Assembly: GCA_020344335.1 (NCBI GenBank)
Contig: CP070821.1
Span: forward strand, 443,469 to 490,058
Direction of reading: 5' to 3'
Source of the DNA: Gammaproteobacteria bacterium
Lineage (GTDB): Bacteria; Pseudomonadota; Gammaproteobacteria; UBA9214
Length of the DNA: 46,590 bases
Shown: positions 18,273 through 28,510 of the stretch, one piece after another
Layout of the letters: every line of letters begins with the position of its first letter
Position numbering within the stretch: the first letter of the stretch is position 1
The notes under the pieces: model-generated
Told to the model about the DNA's origin: nothing
What the model saw: the letters and a program-made list of their open reading frames with translations, nothing else
The model's database searches: none
Made by a program: the position numbers and the translations under genes

Positions 18273-19678
18273 TCCTGCCTGTCATCCTGTGGACTGATGC
18301 GCTGATTTTTCTGCTGGTCGCGATCGTTACCGTCTTTGCGTTGTACGCCCGTGGAAAGCCGCACCTGCGGGCGCCATGGCGACATGTGATGTGCAGCCGG
18401 CTGGGTTCGCCAGCCCTTGTAGTCCTGTCCGCCTATGTCTTCATCGGTCTGCTGGACTCGCTGCACTACCGGCCGGCACTCGAGAACAGCGATGACAGCG
18501 CGCAGACCCATTATGCCGTCGAGGTGCTGAGCGTGCTGGATACGCTCGTCGGTCCACTGCGCACGCAAACCGAGAAGACCTACTCGGCACCGTTTGCGAC
18601 ACATCTCTACAGTCGCGAGACCGTGCGTCACCCCGATGGCAGTCAGACCCGCGAATACCCGCGCCTGGAATACGGTGGCCGCCATCTCGAAAACCCGGCA
18701 GCTGACGCTCGCGCGGATATTCTGCAACGCAGCAGCGTTGCACTGATGCAGGCACTGGTGGCTAGTCTTGCCGTATTGCTGCTGATCACACTGTGGCAGG
18801 CGCGCCGCCGGCGGCAGGTATTCACAAGCACATTGCAGGACATCCTTGCACTGCGCACCACGGTTCCGTGGCTGATCTTTTGGATCACGCTGAGCGTCTT
18901 GCTGCTACTGACTTTCCTTGCCATCAATCTGTCGACCGTCTACCACGTGTTCGGCACCGACAAGGTCGGCCAGGATGTGTTTTACCAGACACTCAAGAGC
19001 ATCCGTACCGGACTGATCATCGGGACACTCACGACGCTGGTCATGCTGCCGTTCGCAATCTTTCTGGGGATCCTCGCCGGCTATGCGCGCGGCTGGATCG
19101 ATGACGTCATCCAGTACATCTACACAACGCTGAACTCGATACCCGGCGTCCTGCTGATCGCGGCCGCCATCCTGATGCTGCAGGTGTACATGGCGAACCA
19201 CCCGGAGCTGTTCGAAACGACCTTGGAAAGAGCAGATATCCGCTTGTTATTCCTCTGTATTATCCTGGGAATCACCAGTTGGACCGGGTTGTGTAGACTG
19301 CTGCGCGGCGAAGCGCTGAAGCTGCGCGAGGCGGAATATATCCAGGCGGCTACCGCGTTCGGTGTCCGGCACAGCAAGATCATCAGCAGGCACATCCTGC
19401 CGAATGTCATGCACATCGTACTGATCACCGTGGTCCTCGACTTCAGCGGACTGGTGCTTGCCGAGGCCGTGTTGTCCTATGTCGGCGTAGGGGTCGACCC
19501 CACCACGAACAGCTGGGGTAACATGATCAACAGCGCGCGCCTCGAAATGGCGCGTGAACCGGTCGTTTGGTGGTCCTTGCTGTCGGCCTTCCTGTTCATG
19601 TTTACACTGGTGCTCGCAGCCAACCTGTTTTCCGACGCGGTTCGAGATGCCTTCGATCCGCGACTGAGACAACGCTAG
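18269..19678 (+). CDS. yejE: Peptide ABC transporter permease (YejE-like), long form
   Basis: Second permease of the YejABEF-type importer. At 469 residues it is much longer than E. coli YejE (341). The extra length lies in the N-terminal half: after the first helix comes a large hydrophilic loop (about residues 65-155), then a further helix and a basic stretch (ARRRRQ) before the usual core. The core has the EAA loop (REAEYIQAATAFGVRHSKII) and ends DAFDPRLRQR. It is followed by a 79-base gap to yejF. Confidence 0.9.
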   Translation: MILPVILWTDALIFLLVAIVTVFALYARGKPHLRAPWRHVMCSRLGSPALVVLSAYVFIGLLDSLHYRPALENSDDSAQTHYAVEVLSVLDTLVGPLRTQTEKTYSAPFATHLYSRETVRHPDGSQTREYPRLEYGGRHLENPAADARADILQRSSVALMQALVASLAVLLLITLWQARRRRQVFTSTLQDILALRTTVPWLIFWITLSVLLLLTFLAINLSTVYHVFGTDKVGQDVFYQTLKSIRTGLIIGTLTTLVMLPFAIFLGILAGYARGWIDDVIQYIYTTLNSIPGVLLIAAAILMLQVYMANHPELFETTLERADIRLLFLCIILGITSWTGLCRLLRGEALKLREAEYIQAATAFGVRHSKIISRHILPNVMHIVLITVVLDFSGLVLAEAVLSYVGVGVDPTTNSWGNMINSARLEMAREPVVWWSLLSAFLFMFTLVLAANLFSDAVRDAFDPRLRQR

Positions 19679-19757
19679 GAATTTTTCAGGTGAGGCAGAG
19701 AACAGTGAGCGTGCAAAATAACCCGGAATTCAGCAGGAGCCTGGAAGCAGACCAGTC

Positions 19758-21764
19758 ATGAAACAACCCTTGCTAAAACTTGACAAGCTGAGCGTCCGGA
19801 TCGGCACGGGACCGCGGGCAATTCGCCCGGTCGATGATGTCAGCTTTACCATCAACAAGGGGGAAACCTACGCATTGCTTGGCGAGTCCGGCTGCGGTAA
19901 ATCCATGACGGCGCTGTCCATCATGCGCCTGCTGCCGCAACCGCACGGACAGATCAGCGCCGGGCAGATCAGCCTCGAGGGGACCGACCTCACGGCATTA
20001 CCGGAAGTCGAGATGCGCCAGGTGCGCGGCCGGCGTATTGCCATGATCTTCCAGGAACCGATGACCTCACTCAACCCGGTTCTGACAATCGGCAACCAGA
20101 TCGGCGAGATGCTGCGCCAGCACCAGCAGGTAAAAGGCAGCCAGGCGCGGAATCGCGTCCTCGAACTGCTGGATGCCGTCGGTATACCGGATGTCAGGCG
20201 ACGCTACTCGGAATACCCGCATCAGCTTTCCGGGGGAATGAAACAGCGGGTTATGATCGCAATTGCCCTCGCCGGCGAACCAGACCTGCTGATTGCCGAC
20301 GAGCCGACCACGGCACTAGATGTCACCATCCAGGCCCAGGTGCTGGATTTGCTGCGGCAGCTGCAACGCGATACCCACATGGCGATACTGCTGATCACCC
20401 ATGATCTCGGCATCGTCGCCGGGATGGCGGACCATGTCGCCGTCATGTATGCCGGGCAACTGGTCGAGGAAGCCAGCCGCGACCGCTTTTTCGCCGATGC
20501 CCGTCATCCCTACAGCCAGCGGCTGTTCGAATCACTGCCGAATATCGGCAAGCGCGATCACGCACTCAAAACCATCCCCGGCTTTGTCCCGGTACTGGAC
20601 CGCGATTTCACCGGTTGCCACTTTGCGGAACGCTGTGACCAGGCCTGGGACTACTGCCGGACGCAAGCACCGGCCTGGGACATCACCACGGATCACCACC
20701 ATGTGCGATGTCACCTGGAAGATCGCAACATAAATCCGCCGGCCAGGACGGTTAAGGAAGAAGCCGCAACGCCCCACGCAGCGGTGGCCTCGGAAACCGG
20801 CACCAGTCTGCTAAGCGTTCGGGATCTCAAGGTGCACTTCCCGATTCAGAAGGGCGTATTCAAGCGGACCGTAGGACAGGTCTATGCCGTGGATGGCGTC
20901 TCGCTCGATATCCCGGCAGGGCATACGCAGGCACTGGTCGGCGAATCCGGTTGCGGCAAGACCACGGTCGGCAAGGGTATCCTGCAACTGATCCGGCCGA
21001 CCGCCGGCAGCGTACAATTCGATAACTCGGAACTCACGCGACTAAGCGGCAAGCGCCTGCGCCGGCGACGCACGGATTTCCAGTTCATCTTCCAGGACCC
21101 GTACTCGTCCATGAATCCGCGGATGCGTGTTGGCGACATTGTCGAAGAGGGCATGATTGCACAGGTGATCGGTAACAATCGGCAGGAACGCCGCGCGCGT
21201 GTCAACGAACTGTTTGCGCAGGTCGGCCTGTCAACCGAACATGCCAGTCGTTACCCGCATGAATTTTCAGGTGGCCAGCGCCAGCGCATTTGTATTGCAC
21301 GTGCGCTGGCCGTCAACCCGCGGCTCATCATCTGTGACGAACCAACCAGCGCACTGGATATCTCCGTACAGGCGCAGATACTGAATTTGCTCAAACAGCT
21401 GCAGAATGAACTGGGACTGTCCTACCTGTTCATTACGCATAACCTCTCCGTGGTGTCCTACCTGGCCGACCGCGTGGCTGTCATGTACCTCGGACGCATC
21501 GTTGAGGAAGGGCCGGTTGCCAGCGTCCTGGAAAACCCGCTGCACCCCTACACCCGGGCGCTGCTGTCCGCCGTCCCGCAAATCGAGCCGGATACACAGC
21601 GTGAGATCATCCGCCTCGAGGGCGATATCCCGTCCCCGGCCAACCCGCCGGGCGGCTGCCATTTCCACCCGCGCTGCCCCAGCGCAATGCCGGGTTGCCG
21701 CGAGAGCTACCCGGCGGAGAGCGGGGATGCGGGTCATCGAGTACGCTGTTTTCTATATAACTGA
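19758..21764 (+). CDS. yejF: Peptide ABC transporter, fused double ATPase (YejF-like)
   Basis: Two ABC ATPase halves in one 668-residue chain, powering the YejBE permease. First half: Walker A GESGCGKS (42-49) and signature LSGGMKQR near 156. Second half: Walker A GESGCGKT near 395 and signature FSGGQRQR near 504. Each half ends with the oligopeptide-transporter C-terminal motif containing four cysteines (GCHFAERC...C...C and GCHFHPRC...C...C). E. coli YejF is 529 residues, and the extra length is largely these tails. In some dipeptide ATPases this motif has been reported to hold an Fe-S cluster. Confidence 0.93.
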   Translation: MKQPLLKLDKLSVRIGTGPRAIRPVDDVSFTINKGETYALLGESGCGKSMTALSIMRLLPQPHGQISAGQISLEGTDLTALPEVEMRQVRGRRIAMIFQEPMTSLNPVLTIGNQIGEMLRQHQQVKGSQARNRVLELLDAVGIPDVRRRYSEYPHQLSGGMKQRVMIAIALAGEPDLLIADEPTTALDVTIQAQVLDLLRQLQRDTHMAILLITHDLGIVAGMADHVAVMYAGQLVEEASRDRFFADARHPYSQRLFESLPNIGKRDHALKTIPGFVPVLDRDFTGCHFAERCDQAWDYCRTQAPAWDITTDHHHVRCHLEDRNINPPARTVKEEAATPHAAVASETGTSLLSVRDLKVHFPIQKGVFKRTVGQVYAVDGVSLDIPAGHTQALVGESGCGKTTVGKGILQLIRPTAGSVQFDNSELTRLSGKRLRRRRTDFQFIFQDPYSSMNPRMRVGDIVEEGMIAQVIGNNRQERRARVNELFAQVGLSTEHASRYPHEFSGGQRQRICIARALAVNPRLIICDEPTSALDISVQAQILNLLKQLQNELGLSYLFITHNLSVVSYLADRVAVMYLGRIVEEGPVASVLENPLHPYTRALLSAVPQIEPDTQREIIRLEGDIPSPANPPGGCHFHPRCPSAMPGCRESYPAESGDAGHRVRCFLYN

Positions 21765-21859
21765 ATTTTATAGGCGATATCTGGGGGTCCGGACACTGAT
21801 AGTGATAGAATCCCCGCTCTTTGCATTTCAACCACTTGATTCACAGCATGAGGCAAATC

Positions 21860-23044
21860 ATGAGCATCCAGTCCTTTCATCCTCCGGTTCGCACCCTGAT
21901 GGGACCCGGACCTTCCGATATCAGTCCGCGTGTCCTGGAGGCCATGTCACGGCCGACGATCGGCCATCTGGACCCGGTATTCGTGGACATGATGGACGAG
22001 GTGAAAGAACTGCTGCGCTATGCCTTCCAGACCCGGAATGATCTCACCATGCCGGTCTCTGCTCCGGGTTCTGCGGGCATGGAGACCTGCTTCGTCAACC
22101 TGGTCCAGCCAGGCGATACCGTGATTGTCTGCCAGAACGGCGTGTTCGGTGGCCGTATGAAGGAAAACGTCGAGCGCTGCGGCGGCACGGCCGTCATGGT
22201 CCATGACGACTGGGGCGCTGCCGTCGATCCAAACAAGGTCGAGGAAGCACTGAAGGCCAATCCCGATGCCCGTGTACTGGCGTTCGTCCACGCCGAAACA
22301 TCCACCGGTGCCATCTCCGATGCACAGACACTGTCCGCACTGGCCCACCAGCATGACTGCGTCGTGATCATCGACACCGTGACATCGCTCGCCGGTTCAC
22401 CACTCATGGTCGATGAATGGGAACTGGATGCCGTGTATTCCGGTAGCCAGAAATGCCTGTCCTGCACCCCCGGCCTGTCGCCGGTAACCTTCAGCCAGCG
22501 CGCACTGGATATCGTCACCAGCCGCAAGCACCCGGTGCAGAGCTGGTTCATGGACCTCAACCTGGTGCTTGGATACTGGGGCGGTGGCGGCAAGCGTGCC
22601 TACCACCACACGGCTCCCGTCAATGCACTCTACGGGCTCCACGAGGCACTGGTCATGCTGCAGGAAGAGGGCATCGAAAACTCCTGGGCGCGGCATCGGA
22701 AGAACCATGAAGCCCTGCGCACCGGCTTTGAAGCCATGGGCCTGTCCTTCCTGGTACCGGAAGATCAGCGGCTGCCGCAGCTGAATGCCATCTCGGTTCC
22801 CGACGGGGTCGACGAGGCCGCAGTAAGAAACATCCTGCTAAACGAATATAACCTCGATATCGGTGCCGGGCTTGGACCTCTGGCCGGCAAGATCTGGCGT
22901 TTCGGCATGATGGGTTTTGGTAGCAACCAGACCAACGTACTGTTCTGCCTTGGGGCGCTGGATGCCGTGCTAAGCAGCATGAAGGCGCCGATCACCTCCG
23001 GTGTCGCCGTGGATGCAGCCCGCGTGTTCTACAGTGCCGACTGA
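21860..23044 (+). CDS. Class V aminotransferase, alanine/serine-glyoxylate aminotransferase family
   Basis: PLP-dependent transaminase of fold type I, about 394 residues. It starts with the family pattern [17 protein letters not shown] and IGHLDPVF. The PLP-binding lysine lies in [13 protein letters not shown], preceded by the cofactor Asp in [10 protein letters not shown]. Likely donors and acceptors are alanine or serine with glyoxylate; pyridoxamine-pyruvate aminotransferase is a close relative and cannot be ruled out. The ATG at 21860 has GAGG seven bases upstream, though 21848 is another in-frame ATG. It stands alone, convergent with msrB, so its pathway is not clear from context. Confidence 0.85.
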   Translation: MSIQSFHPPVRTLMGPGPSDISPRVLEAMSRPTIGHLDPVFVDMMDEVKELLRYAFQTRNDLTMPVSAPGSAGMETCFVNLVQPGDTVIVCQNGVFGGRMKENVERCGGTAVMVHDDWGAAVDPNKVEEALKANPDARVLAFVHAETSTGAISDAQTLSALAHQHDCVVIIDTVTSLAGSPLMVDEWELDAVYSGSQKCLSCTPGLSPVTFSQRALDIVTSRKHPVQSWFMDLNLVLGYWGGGGKRAYHHTAPVNALYGLHEALVMLQEEGIENSWARHRKNHEALRTGFEAMGLSFLVPEDQRLPQLNAISVPDGVDEAAVRNILLNEYNLDIGAGLGPLAGKIWRFGMMGFGSNQTNVLFCLGALDAVLSSMKAPITSGVAVDAARVFYSAD

Positions 23045-23079
23045 TGCGTGGATTAGAGGGGTCTGTAACAAATCACGAT

Positions 23080-23676
23080 TTATTTGTCACCGGCCCTTTT
23101 CTCCGTAGTAAATAACGACAGGTAATCGCCGTAACCCTCGGCCGCAAGATTTTCTTTCGGTATAAACCGCAGCGAAGCGGAGTTGATGCAATAGCGTAAA
23201 CCGGTCGGGGCCGGACCGTCGTCGAAGACATGCCCCAGATGCGAGTCTGCCATGTGGCTGCGCAGTTCCACACGTTTCATGAAAAATTTTGTATCCTCTT
23301 TCTCGACAATTGCCGCCTTGCTGATCGGTCGTGTAAAGCTCGGCCAGCCGGTACCTGACCTGAATTTGTCAGTTGAACTGAACAGCGGTTCACCTGAGAC
23401 GATGTCTACGTAGATGCCTTCCTGCTTGTTGTCCCAATAATCGTTCTGGAACGGGCGCTCGGTTGCATCATTCTGTGTTACCTCGTACTGCAGCGGTGTT
23501 AACAGGCGACGTAATTCCGCGTCATCCGGTTTCCGGTAGCCGCTGGACTGTGCCTGGTTTGGGATTCCAACGGCCGGGCTTTTGCCAGATGGTTCCTCCG
23601 CCACGCCTGGCTTCAGAATAAATACGGCAACGAGGCCGGCGAGCGCGAGTAGTAAAATGGATTGCCAGTGCTTCAT
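23080..23676 (-). CDS. msrB: Exported peptide-methionine (R)-S-oxide reductase with one cysteine
   Basis: Repairs methionine-R-sulfoxide in proteins. Residues 1-26 form a signal peptide or anchor, so it acts outside the cytoplasm. The MsrB core is clear ([38 protein letters not shown]). Cys163 is the catalytic residue and is the only cysteine in the 198-residue protein. The four zinc cysteines of E. coli MsrB are replaced, as in the PilB-type domain, and the usual resolving cysteine (SGCGWPSF) is Thr109 here. Reduction must therefore use an external thiol or partner protein. Confidence 0.92.
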   Translation of the reverse strand: MKHWQSILLLALAGLVAVFILKPGVAEEPSGKSPAVGIPNQAQSSGYRKPDDAELRRLLTPLQYEVTQNDATERPFQNDYWDNKQEGIYVDIVSGEPLFSSTDKFRSGTGWPSFTRPISKAAIVEKEDTKFFMKRVELRSHMADSHLGHVFDDGPAPTGLRYCINSASLRFIPKENLAAEGYGDYLSLFTTEKRAGDK

Positions 23677-23871
23677 GTTGTCGTGCTTCCCTGTGGTCCG
23701 TGGATTTCCCGTTACTTGTGACCTTTACCGACGGGGGGAGTTCCAGCCGTACGACAAGCCATATTTTAGTTATTTATTTACAAATAATTAGGAGATTATT
23801 CAAGAAATTTTCTTGATCGCCTGACGCCGTACACAAATGCCCGGCCGGTGGCTCCATTGGAACACTTCCGG

Positions 23872-24915
23872 CTATGGTTCGAACGCATAGGGCAGATCTT
23901 CCACGGCGAACGCGGGGCCGGTACTGTTGCCGAGATGCAGATTTCCGGCAGCGGCCGCCTGGATTTGCAGAACCGCCAGTGCGGCGTAACCGCCGTCGGG
24001 ATGCGGCTGTGCATCGACGATGCGCCCGGCAGCCTGTCTGCTGTCATCTTCCGTATACAATTCATCTGCCGGGTGCGGTGCAGAACCGGTGTCGATACGG
24101 CCAAGATACATACGGCGCTTGAGTGTGCCGAGGTACTGCATGCGCGCCACAATCTCCTGGCCGGGATAGCAACCTTTCTTGAAGTCCAGTCCGTCTACCA
24201 GTTGCAGGTTGACCATCTGCGGAACGAACAGCTCGGTCGTTTCCTCAAAAATCGCCGGTATCCCGGCCTGGATCTCGGTCAACCGCCAGGCCGAGAGGCC
24301 TACCGGTGCGCCGCGGACATTCAGCGTATCCCACAAACCGGTGGCCGCCTCCAGTGAGGTTGCATAGACCTCGAAGCGCGGATGTACACCGGGCACCCGT
24401 AACACGGTCAGGTCGCCTCTGTGGATTACATGATTGCTCTCTGCCGGTACCGCGCCGATAGCATCCGTCAGTTCCTGTACTGCCGTATCACCGGTCACGC
24501 CGATGCGCAGAAAATTCTCGCTGACATCCTCCAGGGTGACATCTGCGCGCAACACGTACATGCGCAGACGCTGCAGCACGGCATCCAGGGTATCTGCCGG
24601 CAAGCGCATGTAGAAGGTGTCACCGATCCTGAACAGGCGGAACAGCCCAAGGATGCGGCCCTTTGGAGAGCAGTATGCATTCAGCTGGCTGATGTTCTCT
24701 GCAAGCCGGCTGATATCGTTGCTGAACTGGTTCTGCAGGAACGATTCGACATCCTTTCCATGCGCGGCAATTACCCCCAGGTATCCAAGGTCGGAAAACA
24801 CCAGGCCGCTGTTGACAATTTCCAGTTCCTGTTCCGGATTGCCATAGTGCGCAACCAGGTCGTCCTCGTATTCGGCGCCGGTTTTGATCAGGAACTCTTT
24901 CCAGTCTGTTTTCAT
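23872..24915 (-). CDS. ygfZ: Folate-binding Fe-S cluster repair/assembly protein YgfZ
   Basis: GcvT-like tetrahydrofolate-binding protein that supports Fe-S enzymes. The 347 residues carry the diagnostic motif KGCYPGQE (247-254) with its key Cys249, followed by the YLGTLKRR stretch. GAGGAAAG precedes the ATG. It is divergent from sdhCDAB, whose SdhB subunit holds three Fe-S clusters, and close to sdhE. In E. coli ygfZ is likewise next to sdhE (ygfY) and ygfX. Confidence 0.92.
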   Translation of the reverse strand: MKTDWKEFLIKTGAEYEDDLVAHYGNPEQELEIVNSGLVFSDLGYLGVIAAHGKDVESFLQNQFSNDISRLAENISQLNAYCSPKGRILGLFRLFRIGDTFYMRLPADTLDAVLQRLRMYVLRADVTLEDVSENFLRIGVTGDTAVQELTDAIGAVPAESNHVIHRGDLTVLRVPGVHPRFEVYATSLEAATGLWDTLNVRGAPVGLSAWRLTEIQAGIPAIFEETTELFVPQMVNLQLVDGLDFKKGCYPGQEIVARMQYLGTLKRRMYLGRIDTGSAPHPADELYTEDDSRQAAGRIVDAQPHPDGGYAALAVLQIQAAAAGNLHLGNSTGPAFAVEDLPYAFEP

Positions 24916-25063
24916 TCTTTCCTCACAGTAAACCTGTCTGAAAGGTAGCGGAAATTCTAGAGGATCAACCCTCGCCTGTCAGTAACTCTTCAGACAGAAA
25001 GGCCTTTGCTGGTGTTCCCCGGATGGCAATGGTATAAAAAAGCACACCAATTCGAACCCTGTC

Positions 25064-25444
25064 ATGCCGAGCCAACGAACCGCGCCTGTTTACCTGAATT
25101 TATTCCGGATACGCTTTCCGGCAGGAGCCATCACCTCAATTGCACATCGGCTTTCCGGCGTTCTACTATTTCTGTCCATGCCATTCCTTGTCTATTTGCT
25201 GGACCTTTCGCTGCAGGGCCCGGCCGGCTTTGAGCGTGCCATGGAATGGTTGCAGTGTGGCTGGATCAGGGCAGGTTCGGTCGCCATTGCGTGGTCACTG
25301 ATACACCATCTGCTGGCCGGAATCCGGTTCCTCCTGATTGACATCGAAGTCGGTGTTAACCTTCCGGCCGCACGCATTAGTGCCTGGTTCGTGAATGTAG
25401 TTGCCGCATTGCTGACACTTGTCTACCTGGGGTTAGTCCTGTGA
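25064..25444 (+). CDS. sdhC: Succinate dehydrogenase cytochrome b556 subunit SdhC
   Basis: Membrane anchor of complex II that binds heme b and ubiquinone. The 126 residues give three transmembrane helices. The quinone-site residues Ser25 and Arg29 are in SIAHRLSG, and the heme-ligand region is LIHHLLAGIRFLLID (His81/His82). A TATAAA-like -10 lies about 30 bases upstream. The stop overlaps the GTG start of sdhD by four bases. Confidence 0.94.
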   Translation: MPSQRTAPVYLNLFRIRFPAGAITSIAHRLSGVLLFLSMPFLVYLLDLSLQGPAGFERAMEWLQCGWIRAGSVAIAWSLIHHLLAGIRFLLIDIEVGVNLPAARISAWFVNVVAALLTLVYLGLVL

Positions 25445-25779
25445 CACGGCACACCCCTGGACTGTACGCCTGGATGCTGCAACGCCTCAGTGCCGTTTAT
25501 CTTGGTGTGTTCCTGGCTTACTTTGCCATACAGTTGCTTCTGGTATCGCAATGGACCGCGCCGGTATGGCATGCCTGGATTACACATCCGGTCATGCGCT
25601 TTGCCAGTGCCGGGTTCGTCCTTGCACTGCTGGCCCATGCCTGGATCGGCATGCGTGATATCGTCCTCGACTATATCAAGCACCTTGGCCTGCGCCTGGT
25701 CCTGTTCATACTGATCGGTCTGGTTCTCGGCAGCTGTGGTCTGTGGGCGCTGCATGTGCTCATGGTGGCATCGGTATAA
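25441..25779 (+). CDS. sdhD: Succinate dehydrogenase membrane anchor SdhD
   Basis: Second anchor of complex II, 112 residues with three helices. The motif [16 protein letters not shown] contains His66 (matching E. coli heme ligand His71) and Asp77-Tyr78 (matching Asp82-Tyr83 of the quinone site). It starts with GTG inside the sdhC stop (GTGA), so translation is coupled. sdhA begins four bases after its stop codon. Confidence 0.93.
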   Translation: MTRHTPGLYAWMLQRLSAVYLGVFLAYFAIQLLLVSQWTAPVWHAWITHPVMRFASAGFVLALLAHAWIGMRDIVLDYIKHLGLRLVLFILIGLVLGSCGLWALHVLMVASV

Positions 25780-25783
25780 GGTC

Positions 25784-27547
25784 ATGGAAATAGCACGCCG
25801 CAGATTCGATACCCTAATCATCGGTGCCGGTGGCGGGGGTCTGCGTGCCGCACTGCAGCTTTCCAGCGCCGAGGCCCACGTGGCCGTGGTCTCCAAGGTG
25901 TTTCCAACCCGCTCGCATACTGTGGCTGCGCAGGGCGGGGTCAACGCGGCACTTGCCAATGTATTACCGGACAACTGGCACTGGCACATGTTCGACAGCG
26001 TCAAGGGCAGTGACTACCTCGGTGACCAGGATGCCATCGAATATATGTGCCGTACGGCACCGCAGGCGGTCTATGAACTGGAACACTTCGGCGTGCCGTT
26101 TACGCGCCTCGATGACGGGCGCATCTACCAGCGCGCATTTGGCGGACAAAGCCAGAATTTCGGAGGCGATCAGGCCGCACGCACCTGTGCTGCGGCTGAT
26201 CGTACCGGGCATGCAATCCTGCAGTCACTGTACCAGCAGAACATCCGTGCCAGGACCCACTTCTTTGACGAATACTTCGCCATCGACCTGATCAGGGACA
26301 ACGAGGGCTACCTGCTCGGTGCGGTAGTCATGAACATCGCCAACAGCGAACTGCTGCTGATCGAGGCCAGGGCCACACTGCTGGCCACCGGCGGTGCCGG
26401 CCAGCTGTACCGCACCAACACCAATGCACTGATCAATACCGGTGACGGCATGGCCATGACCCTGCGTGCCGGCATCCCGCTGCAGGACATGGAGTTCTTC
26501 CAGTTTCACCCGACCGGTATCGCCGGCAAGGGCATGCTGATCTCCGAGGCCGTGCGCGGGGAGGGCGGTTACCTCGTCAATGCCGAGGGCGAGCGCTTCA
26601 TGGAACGCTATGCGCCGGGAGCCAAAGACCTGGCCAGTCGCGATATCGTCAGTCGTGCCATCGCAACGGAAGTCAGGGAAGGGCGTGGCTGCGGCAAAGG
26701 CAAGGACCATGTGTTATTGCGAGTCGATCACCTTGGCGCGGAAAAAGTCCACCAGCGACTGCCGGCCATCTGCGACATGGTACGCACCTTCCTCGGCTTC
26801 GACCCGGCCGAGAGCCCGATCCCGGTGTCCCCGACCACGCATTACACCATGGGTGGTATTCCAACAAACCGATACGGTCAGGTCGTCGCGCCGGAACAAC
26901 AGGGCGCGGAAGAACCGGTGCCCGGTCTGTATGCCGCCGGGGAATGCGCCTGCGTCTCAGTACATGGAGCGAACCGTCTTGGCGGGAATTCACTGCTGGA
27001 TATTCTGGTCTTCGGTCGCGCGGCCGCCAATCACATCGTCGATTACCTGCGTGAAAACCGGTATCACAAACCCTGCCCGAAAGAAGGCACCGAGCCGGCA
27101 CAGGAACGTCTCGCGCGCTGGGAGCAGAAGGGCGACGGTGAATCCGTGGACAGCCTGCGCACAGAGCTTGCGCGGGTCATGGAAGAGGATTGCGGAGTAT
27201 TCCGCAGAGAAGAAGTATTGCAGGAGGGGCTCGACAAGGTCATGGCGCTGGCTGCCCGCCTCGATGACGCGCACCTGACAGACCACAGCAAGGTATTCAA
27301 TACCGCACGTATCGAGGCGCTGGAGCTGGAAAACCTGATGGATATTGCCCTGGCCACGGTGACCTCGGCCCTGCAGCGCAAGGAAAGCCGCGGCGCGCAT
27401 TCACGAATTGACTACCCGGAGCGTGATGACGTGCACTGGTTGCGCCACAGCCTGTATCACCGGGACACGCGCTCGGTGGACTACAAACCGGTACGCACCA
27501 AGCCGATCACCGTCGAAAGCTTCCCGCCGAAAGAGCGGATTTATTAA
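25784..27547 (+). CDS. sdhA: Succinate dehydrogenase flavoprotein subunit SdhA
   Basis: Oxidises succinate to fumarate on a covalently bound FAD. The 587-residue protein has the dinucleotide fold [12 protein letters not shown], His45 in [15 protein letters not shown] as the FAD attachment residue, and active-site segments [20 protein letters not shown] and [11 protein letters not shown]. The open frame extends upstream into sdhD, but the conserved N-terminus and the short spacing favour this ATG. FAD attachment depends on SdhE, encoded about 1 kb downstream. A 126-base gap separates it from sdhB. Confidence 0.97.
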   Translation: MEIARRRFDTLIIGAGGGGLRAALQLSSAEAHVAVVSKVFPTRSHTVAAQGGVNAALANVLPDNWHWHMFDSVKGSDYLGDQDAIEYMCRTAPQAVYELEHFGVPFTRLDDGRIYQRAFGGQSQNFGGDQAARTCAAADRTGHAILQSLYQQNIRARTHFFDEYFAIDLIRDNEGYLLGAVVMNIANSELLLIEARATLLATGGAGQLYRTNTNALINTGDGMAMTLRAGIPLQDMEFFQFHPTGIAGKGMLISEAVRGEGGYLVNAEGERFMERYAPGAKDLASRDIVSRAIATEVREGRGCGKGKDHVLLRVDHLGAEKVHQRLPAICDMVRTFLGFDPAESPIPVSPTTHYTMGGIPTNRYGQVVAPEQQGAEEPVPGLYAAGECACVSVHGANRLGGNSLLDILVFGRAAANHIVDYLRENRYHKPCPKEGTEPAQERLARWEQKGDGESVDSLRTELARVMEEDCGVFRREEVLQEGLDKVMALAARLDDAHLTDHSKVFNTARIEALELENLMDIALATVTSALQRKESRGAHSRIDYPERDDVHWLRHSLYHRDTRSVDYKPVRTKPITVESFPPKERIY

Positions 27548-27673
27548 TTTGCAATTGAGTATAATTACTGGCTGCTGGACAAACCGAGTGCATGATGCAA
27601 CGAGTCTCATAGGCCATAAGGTGCGCACGGCGCATCCTGCAATTTGGTGGTTACCTGGTACAGGGCAACAGCC

Positions 27674-28375
27674 ATGAAATTTTCGATCTACCGTTATAAC
27701 CCCGAGACTGACTCGGAACCGGTCATGCAGGACATGGAGCTAAGTGACAGTCAGGTCACGCCGGATATGATGCTGCTGGATGCTTTGCTGCTGCTGAAGG
27801 CACAGGACGAGTCACTGAGTTTCCGCCGTTCCTGCGGAGAGGGCGTATGCGGTTCCGACGGGATGAACATCAACGGTCGCAACGGGCTTGCCTGCATCAC
27901 GCCACTGGCCTCACTCAGGACACCGGTTGAAGTCCGACCACTGCCAGGCCTCCCGGTAATTCGCGACCTGATTGTGGATCTCGAGCAATTCTACCGGCAG
28001 TATCGGGAAGTCAAACCCTGGCTCATCAACAAGGACCCGGTTCCCGAGGTGGAGCGACGCCAGACACCGGCGCAGCGTGCCCGGCTTGACGGCCTGTACG
28101 AGTGCATCCTGTGTGCCTGCTGTTCCACATCCTGCCCGTCATTCTGGTGGAACCCGGACAAGTTCCTGGGACCGGCAGCCTTGCTGCAGTCCTGGCGCTT
28201 TCTCGCCGACAGCCGCGACCAGGCAACGGACGAGCGGCTCGCGAACCTCGAGGGACCGTTCAAGCTGTTCCGCTGCCACACAATCATGAACTGCGTGGAG
28301 GTCTGTCCCAAGGGACTGAACCCGACGCGTGCCATTGGCCGCATCAAGGAGCTGATGGTAAAACGATCGATGTAG
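27674..28375 (+). CDS. sdhB: Succinate dehydrogenase iron-sulfur subunit SdhB
   Basis: Electron wire of complex II with [2Fe-2S], [4Fe-4S] and [3Fe-4S] clusters. All ligand motifs are present: SCGEGVCGSDG...C, CILCACCSTSCPSFWW, and CHTIMNCVEVCPKGLNPT. At 233 residues it is close to E. coli (238). The ATG has AGGG eight bases upstream; an upstream in-frame extension is not conserved. The sdhA-sdhB spacer holds a small hairpin (27620-27636) and an isolated TATAAT near its start, without a proper -35. Confidence 0.97.
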   Translation: MKFSIYRYNPETDSEPVMQDMELSDSQVTPDMMLLDALLLLKAQDESLSFRRSCGEGVCGSDGMNINGRNGLACITPLASLRTPVEVRPLPGLPVIRDLIVDLEQFYRQYREVKPWLINKDPVPEVERRQTPAQRARLDGLYECILCACCSTSCPSFWWNPDKFLGPAALLQSWRFLADSRDQATDERLANLEGPFKLFRCHTIMNCVEVCPKGLNPTRAIGRIKELMVKRSM

Positions 28376-28459
28376 GGGTGGACTCGCCTGCTGCTATTCA
28401 TGAATATGATTACACATCGACCAATGGCCAAGGCGCATCCTGTTGACCAGGCCTTTTTG

Positions 28460-28505
28460 CCGTATTTGCAGCCAGGGCCACTCGTGGAGTAAATACGGAC
28501 CCTGG
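28460..28505 (+). promoter_or_regulatory. Hairpin/pseudoknot candidate over the sdhE ribosome-binding site
   Basis: CCGTATTT (28460-28467) pairs with AAATACGG (28491-28498), extendable by a G-T and a C-G pair to 10 bp. The loop contains CCAGGG (28472-28477), complementary to CCCTGG (28500-28505) just past the stem. That would make an H-type pseudoknot. The second helix would cover the GG of the GGAG preceding the sdhE start. Confidence 0.5.
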
Positions 28506-28510
28506 AGCGC

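Noticed and set aside
19690..19761. Possible small peptide gene before yejF overlapping its ATG
   Set aside because: About 18 to 23 codons with no ribosome-binding site or conserved look. Probably just the yejE-yejF spacer.
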